Below are positions 13,716 to 22,496 of a DNA stretch of 54,175 nt, piece by piece. This stretch comes from UBA8886 sp002731655 (GTDB lineage Archaea; Thermoplasmatota; Poseidoniia; MGIII; CG-Epi1), in assembly GCA_030754655.1 (NCBI GenBank), contig JASLZX010000005.1:1-54175 (forward strand), in the 5' to 3' direction. Below the pieces are notes generated by a model. It had not been told where the DNA came from, did no database searches, and saw only the letters and a list, made by a program, of their open reading frames with translations. The position numbers and the translations under genes are program-made. The number at the start of each line of letters is the position of its first letter. The first letter of the stretch is position 1.

Positions 13716-16216
13716 TCCTTCTTTTTCTCGCCAATAACTTCGCCAGTATCGGCGTCGTAGGTTATGCCCGACTCAGCGTCATAGCGGAAGGTGGCCGAAC
13801 CAGACGCCTGTCCCGGCGCGCTGCCCCCGGACTGGCGCCCGCGGGTGCCGGGGAGGAAGTCATCATCACCGCGCAAGCGGTAGTATGCGAACATGCCGGC
13901 ACCGATAATCGCCAGCGTCGCCAGCGGCACCCAGACGATGGGCTGCGTGATGAATGAATCGTCACTTACCACAGGCGGGGTGACTGGCGTGAATTCCTCG
14001 TTGGTGACATTCACGACACCTGTCGCGAAATTGTCGTCCTCGTTAGGTTCATCATGGATGTTATCAGGGTCAATCCGCGCCTCGATAACGTAGGGGCCGG
14101 TGCCGTTAGGAGTGCAGAAGAACTCGAGGGTATCCTCACCAGTGGCGCGTTCCAGTTCGCGCGTGCGCTGGAGGCCCGGCTCGCACTGCGTGCCGCTGCC
14201 GGTTACCACCACTTCAGCCCCCTCGGAGAGGATTTCAGGGCCGAAATTGAAGGCGTTGACGATGACGCGGACGGTCTCGTTCAGCTTGATTTTTTCGGGT
14301 AGCGGCTCTATCTCGAGCGAAAGCTGGTAGAAGATCTGCTTGAGGTAGAAACTGGTCGAGTTGCGGTTGTCACTCAGGTTCAGATCGGGGTAGGTGTGGT
14401 CCACAACCTCGACCTCGACGGACAGGTTGTGCCAGCCGAAACCGACGGTACTGTACCACCAAATTGAGACGACACGCGATTCATTGTAGGCCAGATTAAA
14501 TCCTTCGACGTAATAGAGTTTCTGCACCTGATTCGGGTCCTGGTATTCGGGTGCGGTGGCATTGTCGACAAAGAGCGAAAGGCGATAGTGCGGCACTTCC
14601 CCCAGCAGATTCTGTAGCTCAACCGTCAGCTCGACCCACTGTCCTTCGAAAGCTTCGCCAGAGTGGCTGATTGCACCCACTTGCACGTCATGCTGCGGGG
14701 CGGCAATCTCGACCCAGATGGAGTGGAAGTTGTTCGACTCATCAAGTTCCTCAACGACTTTCTCTGGGTCGGCGTAGCCCATCACGGTTGGGTTGTGTTC
14801 GGACCATATGTAATCGTACTCCAAATCTCGCAATTCCCCCTCCGTCAAAGTAATGTTCCAGCCGTTGACCCGCTCCCCGTCAACGCGCAATTCCACATAG
14901 GCACCGGAGACTGTCTCCGCCCCTAAGTTGATAACAGAAACAGTGATTATTGAGGGAATCCCGCGCACAGGCTCACCGGCGACCGCGACCGCCGTGACCT
15001 CTAGGTCGGGCTGTGACTCATGAACACTCACGTTGAAGAAGCGGCGATTGTCATCCTCATTCCATTCCCCGATGGCGTTCAGCGGGTCAACCTCAACGAT
15101 AATGGTGTGGTTGCCCAAGATTGAAGTGCCGCTGTCAAGGTCCCAGGTAATCCACGCCAGTGCCTCACCAGGGATGTAGACGACACCGTGCCTAGAGCCA
15201 TTCTCGAGATCCCCGATTATGAAATCAGCAATTTCGCTGGCACTGCCGCCCTCGGGTTGATCCCAGAAACGGACCCTTACGTCCGAGGCGGGCTCGACAT
15301 TGTCATTGTTGTAGACCAGAACCGAGAGATTAATCGCGTGGTTCTGGAACGGCAGCTCCAGCCATTCATCCAGTGGGTCGGCTACCAGTCCCCGGTTGAC
15401 GCTGACCGTAAGCTCGGGTGTATGGGGATGAACAAAAATAAATTCGTCAAAGACGTTGTTATCCTCGTTGGTCTCCTCAATATCATCATCTGAATCCAGA
15501 GTAATGCGAAGTGTGTGATCGCCCTCTACACCGGGTTGCCAAGTAATATTGACCTGCGCCGCACTACCATCCCGAACATTGCGTACTTCCAGTGTTTCGA
15601 TTTCGGTTATATTACCATCAAGAATATCTTGGAAGAGGACATAGAACAAAGGTGCTGAAGCACGCCCTGAATTCTGGAACAGGACGACCACATCGGCAAT
15701 GTCTCCAACGGCAGGATCCGGAGGTGAAAGAATTACGGTTGTACCCTCAATAAATTCCAAATCCGCTGTAGGCTCACCAAATACATGGAACTCGTAGTAA
15801 AGCACGTTGTTATTCTCGTCAGTCTCATCAATATCATCCATGTAGTCAATAAGCACAGAGAAAATCCGGTCCCCCTCAGCGTGGTCTGTCCAATCAAATT
15901 CAATCAACACGGCCTTGTCTGCACCAATTGCACCTATCGTCACATCGTGGACTACATCACACTGCATGTCACCCGGCGCACACTCGTCTGTATGATTCAT
16001 TACTAGGACTGTGACATCGACAGCAGCTTCAAGGCCATTATTGCGCACCTCGAATGAACCCTGGAAGCCCTCATGCGCTACCGGGTCCTCGGGGTCGATG
16101 TTCATGTTGAGGGGCTCGACATCAACGTCGAGCGCCGTCACCGGCGACGCCAGCAGGAGCAGCGCCAGCGCCGAGAATAGCAATCCGGTCAAGACCGGGA
16201 GCAGGTTCAGCCGCAC
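13712..16216 (-). CDS. large membrane-anchored surface protein with CARDB-type repeats
   Basis: 834 residues from the GTG at 16216. After a signal peptide (to about residue 28) come about six beta-sandwich units of the CARDB/APHP type, each ending in an acidic Asn-rich turn such as IDETDENNNV, IEETNEDNNVFDEF and IGEWNEDDNRRFFNV, with many N-glycosylation sequons. A single membrane helix near the C-terminus (IVWVPLATLAIIGAGMFAYY) is followed by a 70-residue cytoplasmic tail ending YDADTGEVIGEKKKD. The outer repeats suggest adhesion or cell-surface scaffolding. The inner half (~14900-16100) is lower in G+C than the ends. A TATA box 26 bp before 16216 supports the GTG start. Confidence 0.85.
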   Translation of the reverse strand: MRLNLLPVLTGLLFSALALLLLASPVTALDVDVEPLNMNIDPEDPVAHEGFQGSFEVRNNGLEAAVDVTVLVMNHTDECAPGDMQCDVVHDVTIGAIGADKAVLIEFDWTDHAEGDRIFSVLIDYMDDIDETDENNNVLYYEFHVFGEPTADLEFIEGTTVILSPPDPAVGDIADVVVLFQNSGRASAPLFYVLFQDILDGNITEIETLEVRNVRDGSAAQVNITWQPGVEGDHTLRITLDSDDDIEETNEDNNVFDEFIFVHPHTPELTVSVNRGLVADPLDEWLELPFQNHAINLSVLVYNNDNVEPASDVRVRFWDQPEGGSASEIADFIIGDLENGSRHGVVYIPGEALAWITWDLDSGTSILGNHTIIVEVDPLNAIGEWNEDDNRRFFNVSVHESQPDLEVTAVAVAGEPVRGIPSIITVSVINLGAETVSGAYVELRVDGERVNGWNITLTEGELRDLEYDYIWSEHNPTVMGYADPEKVVEELDESNNFHSIWVEIAAPQHDVQVGAISHSGEAFEGQWVELTVELQNLLGEVPHYRLSLFVDNATAPEYQDPNQVQKLYYVEGFNLAYNESRVVSIWWYSTVGFGWHNLSVEVEVVDHTYPDLNLSDNRNSTSFYLKQIFYQLSLEIEPLPEKIKLNETVRVIVNAFNFGPEILSEGAEVVVTGSGTQCEPGLQRTRELERATGEDTLEFFCTPNGTGPYVIEARIDPDNIHDEPNEDDNFATGVVNVTNEEFTPVTPPVVSDDSFITQPIVWVPLATLAIIGAGMFAYYRLRGDDDFLPGTRGRQSGGSAPGQASGSATFRYDAESGITYDADTGEVIGEKKKD

Positions 16217-16238
16217 ACCCGCACTCTTTATGCCGGGG

Positions 16239-16245
16239 AAATAAA
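16239..16245 (-). promoter_or_regulatory. TATA box of the CARDB surface protein
   Basis: The minus strand reads TTTATTT here, centred 26 bp from the GTG at 16216. It excludes the longer upstream reading frame that reaches 16303. Confidence 0.6.
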
Positions 16246-16265
16246 GGTTTCTGATGGGAGGAGGG

Positions 16266-16272
16266 CTTAAAG
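16266..16272 (+). promoter_or_regulatory. candidate TATA box of purB
   Basis: CTTAAAG centred 24 bp before the GTG at 16293, supporting that start over the ATG at 16254. Confidence 0.45.
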
Positions 16273-16292
16273 GAAGCGAGCGGTGCGCCCGC

Positions 16293-17627
16293 GTGGACCC
16301 CACCTGCGTGCTCGACTACCGCTACGGCCGCGACGAGATGCGCGCTATCTTCGGCGCCGAGGCCTACCTGCGAGCGTTGCTCGAGGTCGAGGCGACCCTC
16401 GCCAAGGAGCAGGAAGCGCTGGGACTGATTCCGAAAGGACACGGTACAGCAATCTGCAAGGCGATTCCCAAAGTCAGTCGCGACCGTGTCGAAGCTATTG
16501 AGGCGGAAATCAGGCACGACATCATGGCGGTCGCGAAAGCCCTCGCGGAGCAAGCGGGCGACGCAGGCAGGTCGGTGCACTTCGGCGCGACCAGCTACGA
16601 CATCGTCGATACAGCCCGCGCGTTGCAGCATCGCGACGCACTGGCACTGGTCGCTGACGGAGTTGACGCGCTCATCGCCGCGCTGGCGGGACAGGCACGC
16701 GAGCACCGTGATCTGGTGATGCTGGGGCGCACCCACGGCCAGTGGGCGACGCCAGTCACCTTCGGGCTGAAGATGGCGGTCTTCGCCGCCGAGGCGGCCC
16801 GGCAGCGCGAGCGACTGACCGAACTGCGACCGCGACTCGAGACCGGAAAGCTGCTCGGCGCGACCGGCAGCGGCGCCGCACTGCACCCACACACACTCGA
16901 GTTGCAGGACCGAGTTATGGCGCGGCTCTCGCTCAACGCGCCGCTGGCGACAACGCAAATCCTGGGGCGCGACCGGCTGGCGGAGCTGGTGCAGTGGGGC
17001 GGTAACCTAGCGACCAGTATCGAGAAATTCACGCTTGAAATCCGGAACCTTCAGCGCAGCGACATTGGCGAAGCAGCCGAGGCGTTCGACGCGGCGAAGC
17101 AGGTTGGCTCGTCAACCATGGCGCAGAAGCAGAACCCGATTGCGTGCGAGAATCTGGGCGGCCTAGCGCGGATGGTGCGTTCATTTACGGCGCCAGCACT
17201 GGAGAACAACTTGCAGTGGCACGAGCGCGATCTGGCCAACTCGAGCAGCGAACGAATGCTGCTGCCCCATTTTTATATACTTATCGACGAGATGCTCTGC
17301 AAGGCTGTGGAGATCTTCCACAATGTCCAGCCAAATCAGGAGCGCATCGCCGCCAACCTTGGCACGGCTGGCGGGCTACCTATGGCCGAGGCAGTGCTTC
17401 TGGCACTGACCCGCGCCGGCATGGACCGGCAGGCAGCGCACGAACTGGTGCGGCAAGTTTCCATGCAGGCCGCGACTGGCAAGGCCAGCTTCCGCGACCT
17501 GCTGCTGGCCGAAGGCAAAATCGCGAAGCTCATGACTGCTGCTGAAATCGACGAGGCGCTCGACCCCGCCAACTACGTGGGCCACGCTGGCGAGATTGTT
17601 GACCGCGTGCTCGCTTCACTGGCGTGA
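16293..17627 (+). CDS. purB: adenylosuccinate lyase
   Basis: 444 residues from GTG (VDPTCVLDYRYGRDEMRAIF). Fumarase/aspartase superfamily enzyme that splits SAICAR and adenylosuccinate in purine synthesis; homotetramer in the cytoplasm. The N-terminal substrate region, the HFGATSYDIVDTARALQ segment, RTHGQWATPVTFGLK with the catalytic His, and the superfamily signature SSTMAQKQNPIACENL are all present. The frame is open to an ATG at 16254, but homologues begin close to LDYRYG and a TATA-like box sits 24 bp before 16293. The stop overlaps the ThiI-like start (GTGA), so these genes are translationally coupled. Confidence 0.95.
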   Translation: MDPTCVLDYRYGRDEMRAIFGAEAYLRALLEVEATLAKEQEALGLIPKGHGTAICKAIPKVSRDRVEAIEAEIRHDIMAVAKALAEQAGDAGRSVHFGATSYDIVDTARALQHRDALALVADGVDALIAALAGQAREHRDLVMLGRTHGQWATPVTFGLKMAVFAAEAARQRERLTELRPRLETGKLLGATGSGAALHPHTLELQDRVMARLSLNAPLATTQILGRDRLAELVQWGGNLATSIEKFTLEIRNLQRSDIGEAAEAFDAAKQVGSSTMAQKQNPIACENLGGLARMVRSFTAPALENNLQWHERDLANSSSERMLLPHFYILIDEMLCKAVEIFHNVQPNQERIAANLGTAGGLPMAEAVLLALTRAGMDRQAAHELVRQVSMQAATGKASFRDLLLAEGKIAKLMTAAEIDEALDPANYVGHAGEIVDRVLASLA

Positions 17628-18562
17628 GCCTGTTCCTGCTGCGCTACGGCGAGCTGGGGCTCAAGGCACCCGGGACGCGGCGACGCTATGAGCAGAAGCT
17701 GGCTGACAACCTACTCCAGCGGCTGGCGCTGGCCGGCATCGAGGCGCGCATCGAGCGTATGCGCGGACGCTTTTTCGCGCACATCGCCGAGGGCGGCGCA
17801 GCGCCTGTTGGGGCCGCGACTGCGGCATCGCCTGACGAGGATTCTGTAGCCGGCGTGCTGGCACGCACCTTCGGGATTGTCTCGCTCTCACCGGTGGAAG
17901 AGCTACCGGCCGAGCTGGAGCTGCTCGGGGAGGCGGCGGCCAAATGGGGCGCCGTGATACCGCAGGGCGCTAGCTTCGCGATTCGCCCGCGCCGCACCGG
18001 CTCACACTCGTTCACGTCGCAGCAGTTGGGCGCCGACCTTGGCGCGGCGGTGCTGGCAGTGCGGCCCGACCTGAAAGTCAATCTTTCCGCACCCGATCAC
18101 GCGCTGTATGCCGAGGTGCGCGACAAACGCGCGTTCCTGTTTCGCGAGGTGCTGCCGGCGGTCGGAGGGCTGCCGCTGCACACGCAGGGCAAGGTACTGG
18201 TCCACGCAGAAAACTGGCGCGATCTGGTCGCGGGCTGGCTGCTCGCCAAACGCGGCTGTACGCTCGAGCTGGTCGAACAGGGGCTACTCCCCGCTGCCGA
18301 ACGAACGGCGCTTGAGCGCTGGCATCCGCGACTGCGCAGCCATCCCGCCACGCCGCTGGAGGAGCTGCCGCAGCTGGCGCTTCGTCGCAAGGCGCTCGGA
18401 GTGGTAGTCGGGTGGGACGCGCAGCGTATGGTCACGCCACCGGCCGGGATGACCTGGCACGCGCCGCTACTGGCGCTGCCGCCGGAACGCGTGGCGGTGC
18501 TGCGCGAAATACTCCTTGAGAAGCGCGACCCGGAAGGCCCATCAGGCAAGGCGCCAGCATGA
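17624..18562 (+). CDS. ThiI-like THUMP protein with a degenerate PP-loop domain
   Basis: 312 residues from GTG overlapping the purB stop. The N-terminal ferredoxin-like region (LLRYGELGLKAPGTRRRYEQ) and THUMP domain (to about residue 170) match ThiI, the tRNA 4-thiouridine synthase. The signature GGLPLHTQGKV before the PP-loop is also kept. Where ThiI has the ATP-binding SGGIDSP, this protein reads HAENWRD (residues 194-200). The catalytic Cys pair is absent, with a single Cys in KRGC, and the C-terminal part is short. It probably still binds tRNA through THUMP but should not perform adenylation and thiolation by the known mechanism. It may be a remnant, a tRNA-binding partner or an enzyme with new chemistry. 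Confidence 0.8.
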   Translation: MSLFLLRYGELGLKAPGTRRRYEQKLADNLLQRLALAGIEARIERMRGRFFAHIAEGGAAPVGAATAASPDEDSVAGVLARTFGIVSLSPVEELPAELELLGEAAAKWGAVIPQGASFAIRPRRTGSHSFTSQQLGADLGAAVLAVRPDLKVNLSAPDHALYAEVRDKRAFLFREVLPAVGGLPLHTQGKVLVHAENWRDLVAGWLLAKRGCTLELVEQGLLPAAERTALERWHPRLRSHPATPLEELPQLALRRKALGVVVGWDAQRMVTPPAGMTWHAPLLALPPERVAVLREILLEKRDPEGPSGKAPA

Positions 18563-19440
18563 CCATTGGATTGCTGGGCGCCGGCGCGCTCGGTTCGGTG
18601 CTCACGGCACGGCTGGTGCAGGGCGGTGCCGAGGTCGTGCTCATCGCTGATGGTGTGCGCGCCGAACGGCTGCACCGCGGCTTGCAGGTGGTGGGGCTGA
18701 CACAATTCCGCGAGGCGCTGGCGGTACAGTCAACACCCGAAGGCTGCGACTGGCTGCTGCTCTGCACCAAGTCGTGGCAGCTGGAGCCGCTGCTGCCCCG
18801 GCTCGAGGCGTGGTGCGTGCCGGTGGTCGCGTGCCAGAACGGGCTGCTTGCCATCGATGCGCTGACCGATACTCTAGACGCCGGAAACGTAGCAGGGTTC
18901 GTGACCGGGCTCGGCGCTGCGCGGCGGCCCGACGGCAGCGTATTGCACGCCGGCGACGGTTACGCGGTGCTGGGTGCAGCGGTCGGCGCGCCGACCGCCG
19001 CGTTGCAACTGCTGCGCGACGCGTTCAGCGCGGGCGGAATCGAGGCGACCCTGACGAGCGATTTACCAGGAGAGCTGTGGCTCAAGGCTATCGCGAATAA
19101 CGCAATCAACCCGGTCGCCGCGCTGGCGGGCGTCCCGAACGGCGCGCTCCGCGAAGGCGCGCTCCGCGAACGGGCACGGGCGGCCTGCCGCGAAGGGGCT
19201 GCTGTCGCCGCAACACTCGAAATCACGTTGCCGGGCGACGCATGGGCACGCGCACTGGAAATCATGGAGCGCACCGCCGAAAACCGCTGTAGCATGCTGC
19301 AAGACCTGGAAGCGCGACGACCGACCGAAATCGACTCAATAACCGGTGCCATTGTGCGGCGCGGCCGCCGGACGGGTGTCGCGACGCCCGTCAGCGAAGC
19401 GTTGCTGCACGCCGTCCGCGAGCGCGAAGTGCACTTCTGA
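18559..19440 (+). CDS. panE: 2-dehydropantoate 2-reductase (ketopantoate reductase)
   Basis: 293 residues. NADPH-dependent reduction of 2-dehydropantoate to pantoate for coenzyme A synthesis. The N-terminal Rossmann motif is IGLLGAGALGSVLTARL, the loop CTKSWQ supplies the conserved catalytic-region Lys, and CQNGL is the typical dimer-type motif. In the C-terminal helical domain, LWLKAIANNAINPVAAL holds the second conserved Lys, and ENRCSMLQDLEARRPTEID carries the substrate-binding Ser and Asp. ATG overlaps the ThiI-like stop (ATGA). Third and last gene of the purB unit. Confidence 0.93.
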   Translation: MTIGLLGAGALGSVLTARLVQGGAEVVLIADGVRAERLHRGLQVVGLTQFREALAVQSTPEGCDWLLLCTKSWQLEPLLPRLEAWCVPVVACQNGLLAIDALTDTLDAGNVAGFVTGLGAARRPDGSVLHAGDGYAVLGAAVGAPTAALQLLRDAFSAGGIEATLTSDLPGELWLKAIANNAINPVAALAGVPNGALREGALRERARAACREGAAVAATLEITLPGDAWARALEIMERTAENRCSMLQDLEARRPTEIDSITGAIVRRGRRTGVATPVSEALLHAVREREVHF

Positions 19441-19460
19441 AACGGGCGACCGAAAACTAC

Positions 19461-19466
19461 TTTTAT
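19461..19466 (+). promoter_or_regulatory. TATA box of guaB
   Basis: TTTTAT in ACTTTTATGAC, 22-24 bp before the ATG at 19486. It overlaps an in-frame ATG at 19465, which is therefore probably not used. Confidence 0.55.
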
Positions 19467-19485
19467 GACTCACCCGAGCGGGGGC

Positions 19486-20922
19486 ATGGTCAAGCAGATA
19501 GTGCGCGAGCCAGGGCGCACCTTCAGCGAATTTTCACTACTGACCAGGCTGACGCCGGCTGACTGCACGCTGCCCAATATCTCGCTGGCGACCGAACTGG
19601 CCGGGCTCAGGCTGCGGCTGCCGCTGCTCAGCGCGGCGATGACTTCCGTCACGAGCTACGAAATGGCGCTCGCGCTCGGCAAGGAGGGGGGGCTGGGGGT
19701 CCTGCCAGTGCGACTGCCCGTCGCCGAGCAAGCGGCCATCGTCGAACGCATCAAGGGCTACGAGATGGGGTTCGTCGAGGATTCGGTCTGTATCGAGCGC
19801 GAAACTACGATTGACGAGGCGGTGCGGCTGGTTGAGCGGCACGGCCACTCCAAGCTGCCGGTCACCGACCGCAACAACGTCTTTCTCGGACTCTTCAGCT
19901 TCGACCGCTACCTAGAGCTGGACGCTCCGCCGGGCGACCTAGTCGGGAGCGTCATGCTCACACCCAAGGAAATGGAATGCTGCCGAAACCCCGCATTGAG
20001 CGTCGAGCAGGCGAAACAGCTGCTGGGCGAAGGACGCTACCTGGTCGTGCTCGACGAGCTAGACCGACTGGTGAAGCTGGCGTTCCGCAAGGACGTCGAG
20101 AAAATCCCGGTCGCCGCCGCCATTTCGACCCATAAGGGATGGCAGGAGCGGGTCGAGGCCAACCTGGCAGCCGGCGTCGACATGATTGTCATCGATACAT
20201 CGGACGCCCATAGCGAGTTCGTCGGCGAAGTGCTAGCTGCATATCGTGCGATGAAGACCGGCGTCCCGATTTGCGCCGGCAACATCATCACCGCCGACGG
20301 AGCACGATACCTAATGGAGCAGGGCGCCGACATCGTCAAAATCGGAATGTCATCCGGCTCAATCTGCACCACCCAGCGGCAGAAGGCAACTGGCCGCGCA
20401 CCGCTGACGGCGCTCATCGCGGCTGACTGCGCCCGACAGGAGTTCCGCGAGGAGGGCGGTCGTTACGTGCCGCTCGTTGTCGACGGCGGCGTCGGGTCGG
20501 CAGGCGACATGATTATCGCACTGACGCTGGCGGACGCGGTGATGATGGGAGGCTACTTCAACCACTTTCTGGAGGCTGCTGGGGAGAAGTTCGATGAAAA
20601 CCTGCGACTCACCATCCATGAGTCTGAGATGCGCTGGGTCGCCACCTGGGGCGAGGGGTCAGCCCGCGCGCGCAATCTGGACCGCTACGGCCACGCCACG
20701 GCGAAGAGTTTCTTCACCGAAGGCGAGGAGGGCACGGTCGAATTCCACGGCCGGCTCAAGCCGCGGCTAAAGGAAGATATGCGCAAGGTCAAGGCTGCGC
20801 TCGCTAATACCGGCTGCCGTACGCTGGCGGAGTTCCGCGAGCAGGCGATCATCGAACTGATGTCGCCCCGCACCCGCGACGTGGTTGGCGACACCCACTC
20901 CATCCGCGTCGGCGGCGGTTGA
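19486..20922 (+). CDS. guaB: IMP dehydrogenase, protist-like (Tritrichomonas-type) subfamily
   Basis: 478 residues from ATG 19486 (MVKQIVREPGRTFSEF, which aligns with the start of protist-type IMPDHs). Oxidises IMP to XMP with NAD+, committing purines to GMP. A TIM barrel with an inserted CBS pair (about residues 95-205). The catalytic loop is KIGMSSGSICTTQRQ with Cys294, where most bacterial and archaeal enzymes have GIGPGSICTTR. The mobile flap WGEGSARARNLDRY has the catalytic Arg-Tyr pair, and GGYFNHFLEAAGE replaces the usual G-S-x-x-A-G-T-x-E-S segment. These features match the Tritrichomonas foetus type rather than ordinary archaeal IMPDH. GMP reductase is less likely, since GMP reductases usually lack the CBS pair. 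Confidence 0.88.
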   Translation: MVKQIVREPGRTFSEFSLLTRLTPADCTLPNISLATELAGLRLRLPLLSAAMTSVTSYEMALALGKEGGLGVLPVRLPVAEQAAIVERIKGYEMGFVEDSVCIERETTIDEAVRLVERHGHSKLPVTDRNNVFLGLFSFDRYLELDAPPGDLVGSVMLTPKEMECCRNPALSVEQAKQLLGEGRYLVVLDELDRLVKLAFRKDVEKIPVAAAISTHKGWQERVEANLAAGVDMIVIDTSDAHSEFVGEVLAAYRAMKTGVPICAGNIITADGARYLMEQGADIVKIGMSSGSICTTQRQKATGRAPLTALIAADCARQEFREEGGRYVPLVVDGGVGSAGDMIIALTLADAVMMGGYFNHFLEAAGEKFDENLRLTIHESEMRWVATWGEGSARARNLDRYGHATAKSFFTEGEEGTVEFHGRLKPRLKEDMRKVKAALANTGCRTLAEFREQAIIELMSPRTRDVVGDTHSIRVGGG

Positions 20923-20932
20923 GGGCGCTCCG

Positions 20933-21427
20933 CTAGCTGGGCCGCAGCAGCTCGACGAAATGATCGTATTCGTCGCCGAGATGGACATAGCAGCGGCGCC
21001 ACGGCTTCAGCTGCCCGTCGCGTGCCGGGACGAAGCGCCAAGCATGGCCGGCACCGACAAGGTCTTCGGCCAGCAGGATGTCTCCGGCGCCAATGGTGGC
21101 GCTGGTCGTCTCGTCAAAAGTTTCGACGTCGCAGCTGCGGAACTCGAGGCGGCCGCCCAACGTTAGCACCAGCTGCTTGCGCGGCGCAGTGTGCGCCAGC
21201 TGCGGCCCTTCACCCGCGCCGCCCTTTGGCAGCGGTGTGACGGCGAATTGCAGCCGCAAGTCGCCGGCGTTGTCAAGGATATTCTCGTTGACGAACAGCT
21301 CCGAAAAAAGGCCGAGCGACCCGAGGCCAGTCTTGCGCACCAGCGGCAGCACGGTCCACGCAAAGCGGGTCTTCCCGCCGGGGCCGGTATACATGCGCAG
21401 GATTGGCAGGCCCGTTGCGTCTGCCAT
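20933..21427 (-). CDS. cupin-fold protein, unknown substrate
   Basis: 164 residues from ATG 21427. The pattern AHTAPRKQLVLTLGGRLEF, then TIGAGDILLAEDLVGAGHAW, is the double-motif core of a small cupin barrel; the second motif resembles cupins with GDxLLxED-TGxGH. The N-terminus PILRMYTGPGGKTRFAWTVLP is unassigned. The first motif lacks the usual metal-binding His pair, leaving one His near its start and one in the second motif, so metal binding is uncertain. It starts one base after the stop of the GAPDH gene, so it is co-transcribed with glycolysis/gluconeogenesis. No substrate can be assigned. Confidence 0.7.
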   Translation of the reverse strand: MADATGLPILRMYTGPGGKTRFAWTVLPLVRKTGLGSLGLFSELFVNENILDNAGDLRLQFAVTPLPKGGAGEGPQLAHTAPRKQLVLTLGGRLEFRSCDVETFDETTSATIGAGDILLAEDLVGAGHAWRFVPARDGQLKPWRRCYVHLGDEYDHFVELLRPS

Positions 21428-21428
21428 A

Positions 21429-22469
21429 CTATGCACTGCCGTGCGCCACGGCGATGGCGGCGTCGGTCTGCGCGACGCTCGCACGCCAGTCCGCTTCACT
21501 GCCGGTTAGCGCGCGGATGGCGTCGACGTTCTCCGGGACGACATCACTCTCCTGATGGATGGCCTGGAAGTAGTAGAGTGTGTCGCCGACCAGCTTAATT
21601 CCGTCTTCCCAGACGAAGATTTCGTGCAAATCACCCCAGTGCCGACCGATATCGCGCGCCATCTCCATCACTTCGGCCGTCGTCGTAATCCGGCTGTCGC
21701 CGCCGTGCATCACTATGACGCGCGGCTGCGCGCGGAATAGCTCGACGACCGCGTCGGTCGTCAGCCCATGGCCTGACGGGAGCGTGGCAACGATGGCATG
21801 AACGTGCATTATGGTGGTGGGTACGGCGACAGCCAGAGAGTTAATGCTGATTTCAGGGCAGACAGTCATCAGGTCGGGGCCGTGATGGCTCGGCACTTTC
21901 AGGACGGGTTTGATAGCGTTTATTGGGCCTTTACCTGAATCGCCGGGGTCAGCCGCGCGGCGAATCATAGTGCACTCGACCGCGAGCGAGCCGCACGCTT
22001 CCCAGAGCGGCACCAACGTCCGCGAAAGCCCGGTGGTATTGCACGATACCACGCGCGTCGCGTCGGCGCCCAGATTGGCGTCGTGATTGGCACTCGAACT
22101 GTAGGAAAGGCCGGTAAGCGCGTGCGGCTCGCCACCCTGTAAAACAGCCTTCACGCCCGCCTTACGGTATTTCGCGAGGTTCTCCGCAGCCATCTTGCCG
22201 GGCGAGCAGTCGACGACGACATCCACCGTCGCGAGCAGCTCCGACAGGCCACCAGCGCATTCGTAGCCGCCTTCGCTGAAGGCGGCTACGCGGTCGGCGT
22301 CGTCCGAAGTGCAGTAAAGTGGGAAGCCGCGGCGCACCGCCAACTCGCAGCCAAAGCTGGGGCCGGTCTTGGTGACTCCCACAATTTCCATGTCAACTTG
22401 CGCTGCAACCGCGTCGGCGACGCGCTTGCCGATGGTACCGAAACCGTTGATGGCGACCCGTGTGGCCAT
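21429..22469 (-). CDS. gap: glyceraldehyde-3-phosphate dehydrogenase, archaeal type II
   Basis: 346 residues, the archaeal class (about 335-345) and not the bacterial/eukaryotic one. Interconverts glyceraldehyde-3-phosphate and 1,3-bisphosphoglycerate using NAD(P). It shows the N-terminal Rossmann motif VAINGFGTIGKRVADAV, the catalytic SCNTTGLSR with the active Cys, and MHVHAIVATLPSGH with the conserved His. The ATG at 22469 is preceded by TTTTTAAAG on the minus strand about 23 bp upstream, inside the 3' end of the McrC-like gene's flank. The cupin gene follows directly. Confidence 0.96.
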   Translation of the reverse strand: MATRVAINGFGTIGKRVADAVAAQVDMEIVGVTKTGPSFGCELAVRRGFPLYCTSDDADRVAAFSEGGYECAGGLSELLATVDVVVDCSPGKMAAENLAKYRKAGVKAVLQGGEPHALTGLSYSSSANHDANLGADATRVVSCNTTGLSRTLVPLWEACGSLAVECTMIRRAADPGDSGKGPINAIKPVLKVPSHHGPDLMTVCPEISINSLAVAVPTTIMHVHAIVATLPSGHGLTTDAVVELFRAQPRVIVMHGGDSRITTTAEVMEMARDIGRHWGDLHEIFVWEDGIKLVGDTLYYFQAIHQESDVVPENVDAIRALTGSEADWRASVAQTDAAIAVAHGSA

Positions 22470-22487
22470 GCGCGCCCATTCGGCCGG

Positions 22488-22495
22488 TTTTTAAA
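22488..22495 (-). promoter_or_regulatory. TATA box of gap
   Basis: The minus strand reads CTTTAAAAA, centred about 23 bp from the gap ATG and immediately after the stop of the McrC-like gene. This suggests gap has its own promoter rather than read-through only. Confidence 0.5.
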
Positions 22496-22496
22496 G

